Origin: CAVVXX01 sp963707975
Lineage (GTDB): Bacteria > Pseudomonadota > Alphaproteobacteria > Micropepsales > Micropepsaceae
DNA length: 64,000 nt
Reading direction: 5' to 3'
NCBI GenBank assembly: GCA_963707975.1
Contig: OY970177.1
Span: 310,001-374,000 of the forward strand
The translations under genes and the position numbers were made by a program. This document shows, one piece after another, positions 63,895 through 64,000 of the stretch (position 1 is the first letter of the stretch; every line of letters starts with the position of its first letter). The notes under the pieces were generated by a model. It did not search any database. It worked only from the letters and a program-made list of their open reading frames with translations, and had not been told where the DNA came from.

Positions 63895-64000
63895 ATGAGT
63901 GGATCAGATAAGCGCCAGCGTGGCCGTAGAAAAGGGCCCGGTGTTTCACTGAAGATGGCAGTTGCAAAGCTCGTACCGCTATATCCATCCCGTGACCCGC
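63895..64000 (+). CDS. Partial gene running off the right end
   Basis: ATG 63895 opens 35 codons, with a basic start (SGSDKRQRGRRKGPGVSLKM) followed by AVAKLVPLYP, and has no stop before the window ends. The product cannot be named from this piece. Confidence 0.4.
   Translation, partial: MSGSDKRQRGRRKGPGVSLKMAVAKLVPLYPSRDP

Overview
The window looks like chromosomal DNA from a soil- or water-type alphaproteobacterium. Markers are an EipA/DUF1134 envelope protein, a tandem groES-groEL pair, Tat-type signal peptides, an exosortase/PEP-CTERM locus, and many short palindromic repeats of a type I associate with Rhizobiales-like genomes (arms GTCCGCTT/AAGCGGAC). The genus cannot be fixed from the sequence. 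No rRNA, tRNA or CRISPR array was seen.

Region 1 (about 0.9-17.6 kb) is an envelope and exopolysaccharide locus. It holds a phosphatidylserine decarboxylase with a small membrane partner, several glycosyltransferases, a flippase, a Tat-exported protein, a sulfotransferase, a TylF-type methyltransferase, an exosortase-A-type O-glycosylation ligase, a beta-helix protein and an array of four PEP-CTERM proteins. A textbook sigma-54 promoter precedes the array. Much of this locus is broken by frameshifts: flippase, ligase, beta-helix and three of four PEP-CTERM genes. Many shifts lie in short homopolymers, so real decay and sequencing error are both possible.

At 17.7-19.1 kb sits an IS110-family (IS1111-like) element whose ends split one copy of the genomic palindrome. 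Its 3' non-coding region carries a 10-nt sequence complementary to the rebuilt target, a candidate guide RNA.

Region 2 (19-64 kb) is a mosaic of mostly single genes: a beta-propeller, a serine hydrolase, an exported carbonic-anhydrase-like protein, eipA, hsp20, tetR with an Lnt-like hydrolase, a histidine kinase, an amine oxidase, a cyclic-nucleotide-gated K+ channel, a CPBP protease, a RecB/Cas4-like nuclease, groESL and many small membrane or secreted proteins.

Three dispersed repeat families organise region 2. A 35-bp element (5' element) lies just upstream of start codons, in the direction of transcription, at most of its 14 copies. A 3' element begins at or near the stop codon of minus-strand genes in five of six copies and is often followed by the palindrome. 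The palindrome itself occurs about 28 times. One unit, 5' element - small secreted gene - 5' element, is duplicated in inverted orientation around a 10.5-kb segment. A divergent pair of small genes (about 46.0-46.6 kb and 55.0-55.7 kb) is also duplicated.
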